Positions 7,786 through 16,461 of a stretch of DNA of 44,707 nucleotides are shown in pieces (position 1 is the first letter of the stretch; the number at the start of each line of letters is the position of its first letter). The DNA comes from an uncultured Muribaculaceae bacterium (lineage in GTDB: Bacteria > Bacteroidota > Bacteroidia > Bacteroidales > Muribaculaceae): the NCBI GenBank assembly GCA_904501735.1, contig CAJGBY010000017.1, positions 1 through 44,707 of the forward strand, given 5' to 3'. A model generated the notes under the pieces. The model made no database searches and was not told where the DNA came from. It saw only the letters and a list, made by a program, of their open reading frames with translations. A program made the translations under genes and the position numbers.

Positions 7786-9311
7786 TTCAAATTAAACATT
7801 CCACGATAGGACACCGAGAATAGCATTCCAAAGTTGTTGCCATACAATGAACCACGATCCAAGCCCACTTGTCCCTTGAGTTTCAAGCCTGGCACATTAC
7901 GCCAATCATACACACACTCCACCATTGCCGATGTGCTTGTGCGTGGCACCGAGATAGGCACAAATATCGTACCCCATGATTTTGTGCGCGCGAACTTTGC
8001 TCTATAATTCAAGTCTTCAGTTATTCGTCCCTCTACTGCCACATGAAAGCTACGCAAACGGGTATCGGTAAGCGACAAATATCCATCGGTGTTATAAATG
8101 GGTGAGCGAAGCACTGGCGAACCTATCGTTCTGCCATAATATTGATAGCCATTGTAGGTATAGTTGTTGTAGTAGTTATCGCTTCCTGTAGATTCACTTA
8201 CAATAGGAGTACCAACCATATCTACTGGATCCCAATGCAATGGGCCTCCTTGGTTCATCAAGTCGAGATATTCCACCACAGCGCCTGTTACATAACTATT
8301 CTTGTCGGCACTTTTATACTCTATTCCATATAGTCCATCAAAGCCATTCATCATACCAATACCTGAGCCATCTTCCCATGGCGATTGGTAATAGGCTTTC
8401 AACACAGAGCCATTACTAAAGCGATAACGCCCCATAATATCCCATGAGCCGATATGGCTTCCTTCAACATATGCTTGGTCGCCAATATTATTACCACCTG
8501 CACCAGGAATAAGCATTCTCACAAAAGTAGACAAATCGGTAGTCATCTTCACATTTTGCCACACCTTGCCGTTTTCATATCGGTTCAACTCTCCACCAAA
8601 CTGAGCTGCGGCTTGCATTCCCAATGTTAGCGAGAATGGGTTAGATGGTTTTAGGTGGAAATAGCAGTATTTGTAGTTAAACCACAAGTCCTTTGTGATG
8701 AAACTATTGTAATAGGCATAGTGATTTTCGAGCCACTTGGCATCGGTTTGCTTATAATACCCTATTTCGCCCGAAATTTGCACCCAACCATTAGTAAAAG
8801 GGATGTCTTGTGGAGTAAAGAATCCTGCACGCACACCTGGCATTGGTCGTGAATTGGCCGAATAGGTCATATCACCCGAGCTCAATCGGTCGTTCAACAT
8901 GTTTGAGCCTCGTTCTTTCAACCCCACCATCAAGAACACACTGCGATATTTCAATTCGCCATATAATTGCTGAATCCACAACGAAGATGGAGCTTCTTTG
9001 TGCAGTTCTCTTTCATTTGTTTCAAGGTTGTAACGAGAATAAGCAGTCTTTGTCATCACTCCACCCCACAGCGTTGCTCCATAACCAAAGCTAAAGCGCT
9101 TGCTATTATCCATTTCGCTTTTGAGCTTTATCTTTGCCAACGATGCATTGGTTTGCGATATCACGCCATGAGTGTTTGAATTGATAAAATAAGGAGCAAA
9201 ATCGCCTGCGCCGAAATTATTCGACACCTCCAATTCATAGTCCAACTTATATTGTGCGTGCGCTTGTAATGCCACAACACACAACATCATTACTAATATT
9301 CTCAATTTCAT
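7782..9311 (-). CDS. Wzi-type capsule-assembly outer membrane beta-barrel
   Basis: The 509-residue protein has a signal peptide (MKLRILVMMLCVVALQAHAQ) and a body of alternating amphipathic strands ending in an aromatic-rich strand (FGMLFSVSYRGMFNLK), as in outer membrane barrels. Segments such as APYFINSNTHGVIS, GLKERGSNMLNDRLSSGDM and NSRPMPGVRAGF match the Bacteroidales Capsule_assemb_Wzi family pattern. E. coli Wzi is an 18-stranded lectin that attaches capsule to the cell surface; the same role here is inference. It is the first gene of a two-gene operon, with a full promoter, and is divergent from the glycosyltransferase-like gene at 9439. Confidence 0.82.
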   Translation of the reverse strand: MKLRILVMMLCVVALQAHAQYKLDYELEVSNNFGAGDFAPYFINSNTHGVISQTNASLAKIKLKSEMDNSKRFSFGYGATLWGGVMTKTAYSRYNLETNERELHKEAPSSLWIQQLYGELKYRSVFLMVGLKERGSNMLNDRLSSGDMTYSANSRPMPGVRAGFFTPQDIPFTNGWVQISGEIGYYKQTDAKWLENHYAYYNSFITKDLWFNYKYCYFHLKPSNPFSLTLGMQAAAQFGGELNRYENGKVWQNVKMTTDLSTFVRMLIPGAGGNNIGDQAYVEGSHIGSWDIMGRYRFSNGSVLKAYYQSPWEDGSGIGMMNGFDGLYGIEYKSADKNSYVTGAVVEYLDLMNQGGPLHWDPVDMVGTPIVSESTGSDNYYNNYTYNGYQYYGRTIGSPVLRSPIYNTDGYLSLTDTRLRSFHVAVEGRITEDLNYRAKFARTKSWGTIFVPISVPRTSTSAMVECVYDWRNVPGLKLKGQVGLDRGSLYGNNFGMLFSVSYRGMFNLK

Positions 9312-9330
9312 TAGCTTCTTCTTTACCCCA

Positions 9331-9362
9331 CAAAAGTAATAAGTTTTTCTACAATACTCAAA
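9331..9362 (-). promoter_or_regulatory. Full Bacteroidetes promoter of the Wzi operon
   Basis: On the minus strand TTTG (9362-9359) is followed after 20 bases by TACTTTTG (9338-9331), 20 bases before the ATG. It is back to back with the promoter of the plus-strand gene. Confidence 0.7.
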
Positions 9363-9379
9363 GTTACGCCCTCATTATA

Positions 9380-9410
9380 TTGTCAAGAATTAATAAAAAT
9401 GATACCTTTG
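9380..9410 (+). promoter_or_regulatory. Promoter of the GT42/DUF115-like gene
   Basis: TTG (9380-9382) is followed after 20 bases by TACCTTTG (9403-9410), a match to TAnnTTTG. The ATG at 9439 lies 28 bases downstream. Confidence 0.7.
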
Positions 9411-9438
9411 CAAGAAAGAACGCAATTTTGGACTGAAA

Positions 9439-10287
9439 ATGGCAAATATAAAATCGTTAATTTCTCAATCGTGGCAAACTGCCTTAAGTGTAGCAAAAAT
9501 CATTTTTCAATCACGCCCTTGCGACACGCCTCCACAAGCCAAATCGGATGAAGAATTGGTAATCCTTGGCAATGGACCTTCGCTCAACGACACTATGGCA
9601 AACAACAAGGAGTTTTTGCTTGCACGCCATCTGCTTGCAGTTAATTTTGCTGCCAACACGCCCATTTTCACTGAGTTAAAGCCTAAATTCTACATGCTCA
9701 CCGACCCTGTGTTCTTCAATCGCATGGAGCTTGACAATGTGCAACAGCTATGGCGCAATTTTGCCGAAACTGTCGATTGGGAAATGACTCTTTTCATTCC
9801 TACCAAAGCGAAAAAGAAGGGCGATTGGTTCAACAACGTTATCAAGAACAAAAACATCACCATTTGCACCTACAACATGACACCTGTCGAAGGAGTGCAA
9901 TGGTTCGAAAATATGGCCTACAATCATCATTGGGGAATGCCACGCCCTCGCAATGTGCTCATTCCTTCAATTATGCAAGGCATTGCGATGCGCTACAAAA
10001 CTATCTATTTAGCTGGCGCCGACCATTCTTGGCTGAAAACATTATCGGTCGATGATGACAACCGAGTGGTATCTATCCAACCTCATTTCTACAAAGAAGC
10101 CAAAAGTGAAGAGGAGCGCATAAAGAAGGATTACATGAACATACCACTTCACCAAGTGCTTGAAAGTATGTACATTGCGTTCCGAACATACCATGTTATT
10201 CGCCGATATGCCGACTATCGTGGTGTTAAAGTCCTCAACATCACACCCAATAGCTTTGTCGATGCTTTCGCGAGATTAAAGATTTAA
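9439..10287 (+). CDS. Putative glycosyltransferase, GT42 sialyltransferase-like / DUF115-like
   Basis: The 282-residue protein has no signal peptide. Residues 41-50 read VILGNGPSLN, the nucleotide-binding start seen in Campylobacter Cst sialyltransferases (GT42) and in DUF115 flagellar glycosyltransferases. Further shared-looking segments are LAVNFA (66-71), FYMLTDPVFF (84-93) and IPSIMQGIAMRYKTIYLAGADHS (175-197), the last resembling the GVYMCAVAIALGYKEIYLSG region of CstII. Both families move nonulosonic sugars, and the window encodes a CMP-legionaminate pathway, so a nonulosonate transferase is a reasonable guess. It converges on the ptmE-like gene with a 17-base gap and is divergent from wzi. 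A different transferase or an MptE-like enzyme is not excluded. Confidence 0.6.
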   Translation: MANIKSLISQSWQTALSVAKIIFQSRPCDTPPQAKSDEELVILGNGPSLNDTMANNKEFLLARHLLAVNFAANTPIFTELKPKFYMLTDPVFFNRMELDNVQQLWRNFAETVDWEMTLFIPTKAKKKGDWFNNVIKNKNITICTYNMTPVEGVQWFENMAYNHHWGMPRPRNVLIPSIMQGIAMRYKTIYLAGADHSWLKTLSVDDDNRVVSIQPHFYKEAKSEEERIKKDYMNIPLHQVLESMYIAFRTYHVIRRYADYRGVKVLNITPNSFVDAFARLKI

Positions 10288-10304
10288 TCTTGCAACCCCA
10301 ACTC

Positions 10305-11357
10305 TTAATTACCCTTTCCTAACTGAAGCAAATCTTCGGCGTGACGGAAATCGGCAGGGGAACCTATATCTATCCAAATGCCATTGATTGGGAATTGACG
10401 CACCTTGCCACCATCAGCAATCACACTTTCAAGGAAATCGGTTGCGTCGTAGTATTCGCCTCGAGGTATTCGATTCAACATCGAACGCTTAATCATATAT
10501 ATACCAGCATTAGCATAATAGCTATATGTTGGCTTTTCTTCAAGTCCTGTAACATTGCCTTCCTCATTGCTCACAAGCACACCAAATGGTACACTCACCA
10601 CATAAGGAGTTACTGCCACTGTTACATCGGCGCCATTTTCGATATGAGTAAGATACATTTCCTCAAAATTTATCGTTGTGAACAGGTCGGAATTCATCAA
10701 CAACACTGTATCATTCTCTATATCCTCAACCAGCGTGAGCGATCCTATTGTACCAAGACGACAAGGCTCTTTCACACACTTCACTTGAACACCTGCAACA
10801 GGTTGTGCAAAATGCTCTTCGAGCTGTTCGGCAAGATAGTTTGTAGTAACATTTATTCGGTTAATGCCATTCCGAGCCAACGCTTCAACATTATAGTCGA
10901 TAATACATTTGCCACCAAGTTTGAGCAATGGTTTTGGAGTGTCGAGCGTGAGTGGACGCAAGCGTTCACCTTTGCCTCCTGCCATAAGCACTGCATCGAT
11001 AGGAAGCAACGAATTTTGCACCGAGAAATCATATAATCGCACCACCTTACCTTCATTGTCGAGGCGTGGCACAAGTGTTACCTTTCCTGCGCGTAAACGG
11101 CGTATCTCGGCTACATCCACACTATCACCTCGCAACGCCACAAAGTCGCGATGCATCACCTCCGAAACAGAAGTGTCAAGTGCAGCTCCACTTATAAGGC
11201 TGCGACGCACATCACCATCGGTAAGTGTTCCGAGCACTTTGCCGTTGTCGTCCACCACAAACAATGTCATTGAGTTACCACCCGACAACGCATTCAACTG
11301 CTTTAGCGCATCGATTATTGTAGCATTAGCGCCTATTATATATTTCTCAAGTTTCAT
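10305..11357 (-). CDS. ptmE: PtmE-like nucleotidyltransferase with N-terminal CBS domains
   Basis: The 350-residue product combines a pair of CBS motifs (about 5-112, with GTLTDGDVRRSL) and a sugar-nucleotide transferase domain (119-350) with the signature MAGGKGERLRPLT at 125-137 and the metal-binding NSD. This architecture is that of Campylobacter PtmE, the glucosamine-1-phosphate guanylyltransferase that opens the GDP-linked legionaminic acid route. Since leg genes are present at 32.6-37.1 kb, this role is likely, though mannose-1-phosphate guanylyltransferase-like activity cannot be excluded. The ATG at 11357 is preferred because a GGAAGAAG sequence lies just upstream. It follows the ABC permease gene by 15 bases and so is probably the third gene of that operon. 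Confidence 0.78.
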   Translation of the reverse strand: MKLEKYIIGANATIIDALKQLNALSGGNSMTLFVVDDNGKVLGTLTDGDVRRSLISGAALDTSVSEVMHRDFVALRGDSVDVAEIRRLRAGKVTLVPRLDNEGKVVRLYDFSVQNSLLPIDAVLMAGGKGERLRPLTLDTPKPLLKLGGKCIIDYNVEALARNGINRINVTTNYLAEQLEEHFAQPVAGVQVKCVKEPCRLGTIGSLTLVEDIENDTVLLMNSDLFTTINFEEMYLTHIENGADVTVAVTPYVVSVPFGVLVSNEEGNVTGLEEKPTYSYYANAGIYMIKRSMLNRIPRGEYYDATDFLESVIADGGKVRQFPINGIWIDIGSPADFRHAEDLLQLGKGN

Positions 11358-11372
11358 ATCTTCTTCCAATTA

Positions 11373-12683
11373 TTATTTTATCCAACGGAAAATATCCATA
11401 AACGACACTTTCTTGCCATACATTAAGATTCCACGACGATAGATGCGTCCTGCAAGCCACACAAAGGTGAATGCAGTGGCATAAAGCAATGCTATACTTG
11501 TTACAAGTTCCCAAGTTGGCACTCCGTAAGGCAAACGCACCATCATCACTATAGGCGAAGTGAATGGTATGTACGAACACCACACTGCCAACGGACCATC
11601 TGGGTTCTCAATGCAAGCCACCCCAGCCCATAGCGCAAACACCTCTATCATCATCACTGGCGTAACGAACTGAGAAGAATCATTTGGTTGGTCAACAGCC
11701 GAGCCAAACGCCGCGAAAAGTGAACCAAACAGCAAGAATCCACCAATTCCATAGAACAAGAACGATAGGAATAGCTGACCGAATTTTATGTTTGATATTT
11801 CTCTTACGATGCTTTCCACATCTACCGACATTGCTCCACCATGCGCTGCCGTCATGGCATTAACAGTTTCGATTGGGTCGCTTCCGCCAAAGAGCACACC
11901 ACTCAATCCAAATACTGCACTTGCAATGAATGTCAACACTCCCCACAAGAACATTTGTGTAAGTCCTACAAGCGCAATACTTATAATTTTACCCATCATA
12001 AGCTCGATTGGCTTGCAACTGCTCACTATCACTTCCACAATGCGATTGGTCTTTTCTTCTATCACACCATTCATGATCATTGCGCCATACATTAGCACAA
12101 AGATATAAGAGAACATCGCCAACATCAATCCTATGATTTGCGATACCTCAACCGAGCTACTTTCGACTACACCGTCCTCGCCCCATCTTATCTCGCTCAC
12201 GCTCACATGAGCTGTACATTCCTCAATCTTATCCTGGATATCAGGGATTCCAAGCGCTTCGATGTTGCGATCGGTTATTTCTTTATTGAAAGTTTCTTCG
12301 AGATGCGAAACAAGCGAATGCGAAACCGGTTTTTCTGAGAACACCGATAGATATTCGCGTTTTGCAAGATTTTCGGGCAATACCACTATGGCATACACAC
12401 TATCGCGCACTCCTTCATAGTAATTGCGAGGATTCTTCTTTGCAAGACTATCCACACTCACAAATCGGAATTCATCGGTATCTTCAATGATGTTGGACAT
12501 CTGCGCACCTTCATCTATCACCACTACTGTGCGTTGCTCGCCATCATTAAGCCCCATCAACAACATAGGAGCAAGCATACACAGAATGCTAATGAATGGT
12601 ATAAGCAGTGTCGTTACAATGAACGACTTTCTCACTACTACATTGAGATACTCTCGTCGTATTATAATAAATAGTTTGTTCAT
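11373..12683 (-). CDS. ABC-2 type transporter permease (NatB-like)
   Basis: The 436-residue membrane protein has one N-terminal helix (FIVTTLLIPFISILCMLAPMLLMGL), a large extracytoplasmic domain of about 120-150 residues, then about five C-terminal helices. EEKTNRIVEVIVSSCKP is the typical cytoplasmic loop motif of the NatB/ABC-2 permease family. The substrate is not deducible; sodium or drug export is known for relatives. It follows the ATPase gene with a 15-base gap and precedes the ptmE-like gene by 15 bases. Confidence 0.88.
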   Translation of the reverse strand: MNKLFIIIRREYLNVVVRKSFIVTTLLIPFISILCMLAPMLLMGLNDGEQRTVVVIDEGAQMSNIIEDTDEFRFVSVDSLAKKNPRNYYEGVRDSVYAIVVLPENLAKREYLSVFSEKPVSHSLVSHLEETFNKEITDRNIEALGIPDIQDKIEECTAHVSVSEIRWGEDGVVESSSVEVSQIIGLMLAMFSYIFVLMYGAMIMNGVIEEKTNRIVEVIVSSCKPIELMMGKIISIALVGLTQMFLWGVLTFIASAVFGLSGVLFGGSDPIETVNAMTAAHGGAMSVDVESIVREISNIKFGQLFLSFLFYGIGGFLLFGSLFAAFGSAVDQPNDSSQFVTPVMMIEVFALWAGVACIENPDGPLAVWCSYIPFTSPIVMMVRLPYGVPTWELVTSIALLYATAFTFVWLAGRIYRRGILMYGKKVSFMDIFRWIK

Positions 12684-12698
12684 CTTTCCACCCCTCCT

Positions 12699-13616
12699 TT
12701 AAATTTTCTCTTTACCATTCACAGCTTCGATAAACACCTCGTGCATACTTGGTAATATCTCGTGGAAACCAGTCAACTCATACTTGTCGTTAAGACACGA
12801 AATCACATCTTTCACATTCACGCCTTCACGCAAACGGATATAAGTAGAATCATCACCTGCGCGATGCACTTCATCGGGCTCAAGTGTGAACATTCCCATT
12901 TCGGGCAACACCACACCCTCACGCACATTCACAGCGTAGATGTGTTTCTTAAATTGATGACGCACCTTGTTCACATCGCCTTCCAACACCACTCGCGAAT
13001 GATTGATTAGCGATATCTTTTCGCACAATTCTTCCACCGAGCCCATGTTGTGAGTCGAGAATAGAATTGTAGCACCTTCATTGCGCAATCGCAAGATCTC
13101 ACGCTTCAAGATTTCGGCATTCACAGGGTCAAATCCCGAGAAAGGCTCGTCAAAAATCAACAATTTAGGACGATGAATCACAGTTGAGATAAACTGCACC
13201 TTTTGCGCCATACCCTTCGATAGCGCCTCAACTTTCTTGTCGCGCCATTCGGTAAGTTCAAATCGGTCGAGCCACGCATTCATTTCAGTTTCTATCTCCT
13301 TGCGTGGCATTCCCTTTAGCTGTGCAAGATAAGTAATCTGGTCGGCAACCTTCATTTTCTTATACAAGCCACGCTCTTCGGGCAAATAACCCATGCTATG
13401 TACATCGGTAGCCTTCAAGAGTTCGCCGTTAAGTCTTATTTCACCACTATCGGGATTAGTTATCTGATTGATGATGCGAATCAGTGAAGTCTTACCAGCG
13501 CCATTTGGCCCAAGCAAACCATAAATACAGCCTTCGGGAACCGACACATTAACATGGTCGAGCGCGCGATGCTTATCGTAGTCCTTCACTACATCTATAA
13601 CCTCAATATAATTCAT
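12699..13616 (-). CDS. ABC transporter ATP-binding protein (NatA-like)
   Basis: The 305-residue ATPase has Walker A GPNGAGKT at 36-43, signature LSKGM at 132-136 (a variant of LSGGQ usual in NatA-type proteins), Walker B LLIFDEP at 152-158 and the switch histidine in FSTHN. A C-terminal extension of about 80 residues, as in the DrrA/NatA group, follows. It is the first gene of the operon ATPase-permease-ptmE and forms the transporter with the next gene. Confidence 0.92.
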   Translation of the reverse strand: MNYIEVIDVVKDYDKHRALDHVNVSVPEGCIYGLLGPNGAGKTSLIRIINQITNPDSGEIRLNGELLKATDVHSMGYLPEERGLYKKMKVADQITYLAQLKGMPRKEIETEMNAWLDRFELTEWRDKKVEALSKGMAQKVQFISTVIHRPKLLIFDEPFSGFDPVNAEILKREILRLRNEGATILFSTHNMGSVEELCEKISLINHSRVVLEGDVNKVRHQFKKHIYAVNVREGVVLPEMGMFTLEPDEVHRAGDDSTYIRLREGVNVKDVISCLNDKYELTGFHEILPSMHEVFIEAVNGKEKI

Positions 13617-13667
13617 CTTTTTATTGTCCTTTCATTAAACAGGGAACTATAAATTCCCTTTAAATCA

Positions 13668-13675
13668 CAAATTTA
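13668..13675 (-). promoter_or_regulatory. -7 promoter box of the ABC transporter operon
   Basis: The minus strand reads TAAATTTG, matching TAnnTTTG, about 50 bases before the ATG. The predicted leader contains a small 6-bp hairpin (AGGGAA/TTCCCT, 13641-13659). No upstream TTTG element at the expected distance was found. Confidence 0.5.
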
Positions 13676-13757
13676 CTCGTTTTACATCATATTAGACCCA
13701 TTTTCCTCAAAAAAGTTGCAACCACCTAATAATTATCACTCCTATAATGACAAAAAA

Positions 13758-13785
13758 CAAGGGAATTCGATAACGAATCCCCTTG
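13758..13785 (-). terminator. Intrinsic terminator of the TonB receptor-lipoprotein operon
   Basis: A 12-bp stem with one A-C mismatch (CAAGGGAATTCG with CGAATCCCCTTG) and a 4-base loop are followed on the minus strand by TTTTTTG. Confidence 0.85.
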
Positions 13786-13812
13786 CTCTATCTTTAATCG
13801 TTTCAATATCGA

Positions 13813-16422
13813 TTATTGAACGAATTCATATTCCTTTACGCTCTTGAAACCTGCTGCACCGAAATATTTTTCAATGCTACCGTTAAGTTTCACTTTCTTA
13901 CCAAGATTACCTGGTTTGTCAACAAGATTCAAGTTGTCACGAACAGTTCCCGAAGGCAATTGAACAGGAATACATTCGCTAACGCTTGTTGCATTTGGAT
14001 TATCCGAAATCAAAAGGTTTGTCTTAGTTGATGTTGCTGTTCCGAATACAGCATTTGAGCTTAGATTCATACCATCAACACTACCCACGATATAACCAAC
14101 AACCCATGCTGACTTTTGTGAACCATCAACAAAGTTAGTCTTAGCTGCAGCTACTGAGTATGGTTCAGTTTGTGAGCCTGCGCCTGTTGCTGGTTGGTCA
14201 TTACCTGTACCAGGTTCTGTTCCTGTACCAGGAGTTTCGCCTGTGCCAGGATTGCTTGATGCATCACCAAACTTAACATCATCAACACACCAAGTTGCAT
14301 AATTAGCATCGGCTGTTGCATAGAAACGGAAACCTACACACACTACATCGCCATAAGAGCTTAGGTCTAAATCACCTGAGTTAACCCAATCAGAGTAACC
14401 ACTTGCAGGAGCAGTAGCGATTGCAGGGTTAAGCTTAGTCTTAGTAGCTGTTGCAGGGTCGTTAGTTGTCATTACATATACTTCAAATACTGAAGTCTGA
14501 TTGCCATATCCATTCACTTGAGTGCGGAATGAAAGAGCCTTAGCTGTAGCATCCTTCACATTCAATGCAGGAGTAATCAACCAGCTATCAAATGGAGGTA
14601 CACCAGTACCATTAGAAGAATAACCAGTCATTGAAGCATAACCGTTGCTATTATATGCCTTGTGGAACCATTCTTGAGGACCATAAGAAGTAGAACCAGC
14701 TACAACAACCTTAGTCCAGTTTGAAGGGATTGAAGAATCAAATCCTTCGTTCAATGAAGTCACAGGGTCAGTAGTTACAGGAGTATCGTTTCCTCCTGTT
14801 GAACCACCACCTTCGATTTCATATTCAGTTACAGTCTTGAAACCAGCTACACCGAAATATTTTTCGATGCTACCATTCAATTTCACTAGCTTACCAAGAT
14901 TACCTGGATTGTCAACAAGATTCAATGCTGAACGCACTGCACCCGAAGGCAATTGAACAGGGATACATTCATCTATGCTTGTAGCAGCAGGATTGTCAGA
15001 GATAAGAACATTACTTGCAGTAGCTGTAGATGCGCTGAATACAGCATTGTCAGTGATTGACTTACCATCAACACTACCCACAATATAACCAGTTACCCAA
15101 GCAGCCTTTTGTGAACCATCAACAAAAGCAGCCTTTGCAGCAGTCACTGAATAAGGAGATTCCTTAGTACCTTCACCACCTACGCTCATACCTTCAAGTA
15201 CAAAGTCGGCTTGACTACCTGATGTTGCAAGACCTTGATGTCCAAGTACAGCCTTGAATGCTGAAGCCTTTACAAGAAGATTCTTACCAAGTACATCATT
15301 ATCTTTCAAGTTTGCCACACTGCGAAGAGCTGTTCCGTCAACAAGTTCTACAACCACACAGTTAGCAATATCTTTAGTGTCAGCAGTTGCGCCCAACACG
15401 ATAGTGTTAGCCATAGCGAATGGAGCTTCCCATTGCACATCTTCATTGCTTGCTACTGCGTTCTTACCAGGCTTCACTGAACCAACGATGTAACCACTGA
15501 ACCAACCAGTCTTACCAGTTCCTTGAAGAGCTGCAACATCTTCCATTACATAAGGATTAACTGCAGTACCCTTACCATCTTTGCTAAAACCGATGCAATC
15601 GTCGGCACTGCGAAGAAGAATTTGCCAAGCTGTACCATAGTAGCTAAGAATACCCACTACCGAACCAGTACCTACAGGAAGTTTTTGGCTACGGAAATCG
15701 GCATAGTTGCTATTACGAACAATGATTGTGTTACCATTCATATCTTGAAGTGTGCGGTTAGTGTTAGCATCATCAGTAGCAAATGTTGCTTTACCATCGG
15801 CTTCAGTGAACATCACATCGTCAAGGCGTACAAGTTGGCTTTGCCATGTGCAAAGACCTGATGGATCAGATGGAAGTGAGCCAAGCGATACCACCATTGT
15901 ATCAATTTCGGCTACACGAGGGAAACCGTTGATTTCAGCGTGTTCCTTGAATAATTCAGGAGCCATAAATGTAGCTTCCCAAGCATTACCTTGAGCATAC
16001 CATTCAGGATAACCAAGTTGTTGCAAACCATTGTACTTACCGATATACATACCTGTTGCATTGATCACGATTTCTTGACCCAAGCGATAAGTTGTATAAA
16101 GGCTATTTTGATTGATTGAAAGAGCTAAAGCAGCTGTTTCGTCTTGAATTACTAGGCTCTTGTAGATATTACCTGTTTCGTCGCTACTGATTACACGACC
16201 CTTGATAATAATATCCTCACCATCGGCTGTTTGGCCAATAGTATCGATATAATTGCGAGCATCGTCCCAATAGGTGTACTTCAAGTCATAAATAGTAGTA
16301 TTCACCTTATCGGCGTTGGCTGCTATAGGTTCATGAATTGGCGGACGGTCAAATTCATCAGCACAACCCACCATCACAAATGCTGCAACCAGCATTAAAA
16401 GATATGATTTAAATTGTCTCAT
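13813..16422 (-). CDS. Large surface lipoprotein with DUF5689-like, repeated DUF6359-like and choice-of-anchor-J domains
   Basis: The 869-residue protein has a lipoprotein signal (LMLVAAFVMVGC, Cys20). By resemblance: a DUF5689-like OB-fold region (about 40-280), a divergent DUF6359-like module A (about 285-417), module B (418-540), a choice-of-anchor-J-like domain (555-718), a Gly/Pro/Thr linker (719-748) and module C (749-869). Modules B and C share WVxGYIVGSVDG and CIPVQLPSG and are about 72% identical by hand alignment, so one arose by duplication. It lies 39 bases downstream of the TonB receptor gene and shares its terminator, so it probably acts as the outer-face partner of that receptor in place of a SusD protein. 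Ligand unknown; OB folds suggest nucleic acid or sugar binding. Confidence 0.82.
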   Translation of the reverse strand: MRQFKSYLLMLVAAFVMVGCADEFDRPPIHEPIAANADKVNTTIYDLKYTYWDDARNYIDTIGQTADGEDIIIKGRVISSDETGNIYKSLVIQDETAALALSINQNSLYTTYRLGQEIVINATGMYIGKYNGLQQLGYPEWYAQGNAWEATFMAPELFKEHAEINGFPRVAEIDTMVVSLGSLPSDPSGLCTWQSQLVRLDDVMFTEADGKATFATDDANTNRTLQDMNGNTIIVRNSNYADFRSQKLPVGTGSVVGILSYYGTAWQILLRSADDCIGFSKDGKGTAVNPYVMEDVAALQGTGKTGWFSGYIVGSVKPGKNAVASNEDVQWEAPFAMANTIVLGATADTKDIANCVVVELVDGTALRSVANLKDNDVLGKNLLVKASAFKAVLGHQGLATSGSQADFVLEGMSVGGEGTKESPYSVTAAKAAFVDGSQKAAWVTGYIVGSVDGKSITDNAVFSASTATASNVLISDNPAATSIDECIPVQLPSGAVRSALNLVDNPGNLGKLVKLNGSIEKYFGVAGFKTVTEYEIEGGGSTGGNDTPVTTDPVTSLNEGFDSSIPSNWTKVVVAGSTSYGPQEWFHKAYNSNGYASMTGYSSNGTGVPPFDSWLITPALNVKDATAKALSFRTQVNGYGNQTSVFEVYVMTTNDPATATKTKLNPAIATAPASGYSDWVNSGDLDLSSYGDVVCVGFRFYATADANYATWCVDDVKFGDASSNPGTGETPGTGTEPGTGNDQPATGAGSQTEPYSVAAAKTNFVDGSQKSAWVVGYIVGSVDGMNLSSNAVFGTATSTKTNLLISDNPNATSVSECIPVQLPSGTVRDNLNLVDKPGNLGKKVKLNGSIEKYFGAAGFKSVKEYEFVQ

Positions 16423-16461
16423 TGTCTTTATATTTTATTGTTTTTTACTTATCAGATTGAT

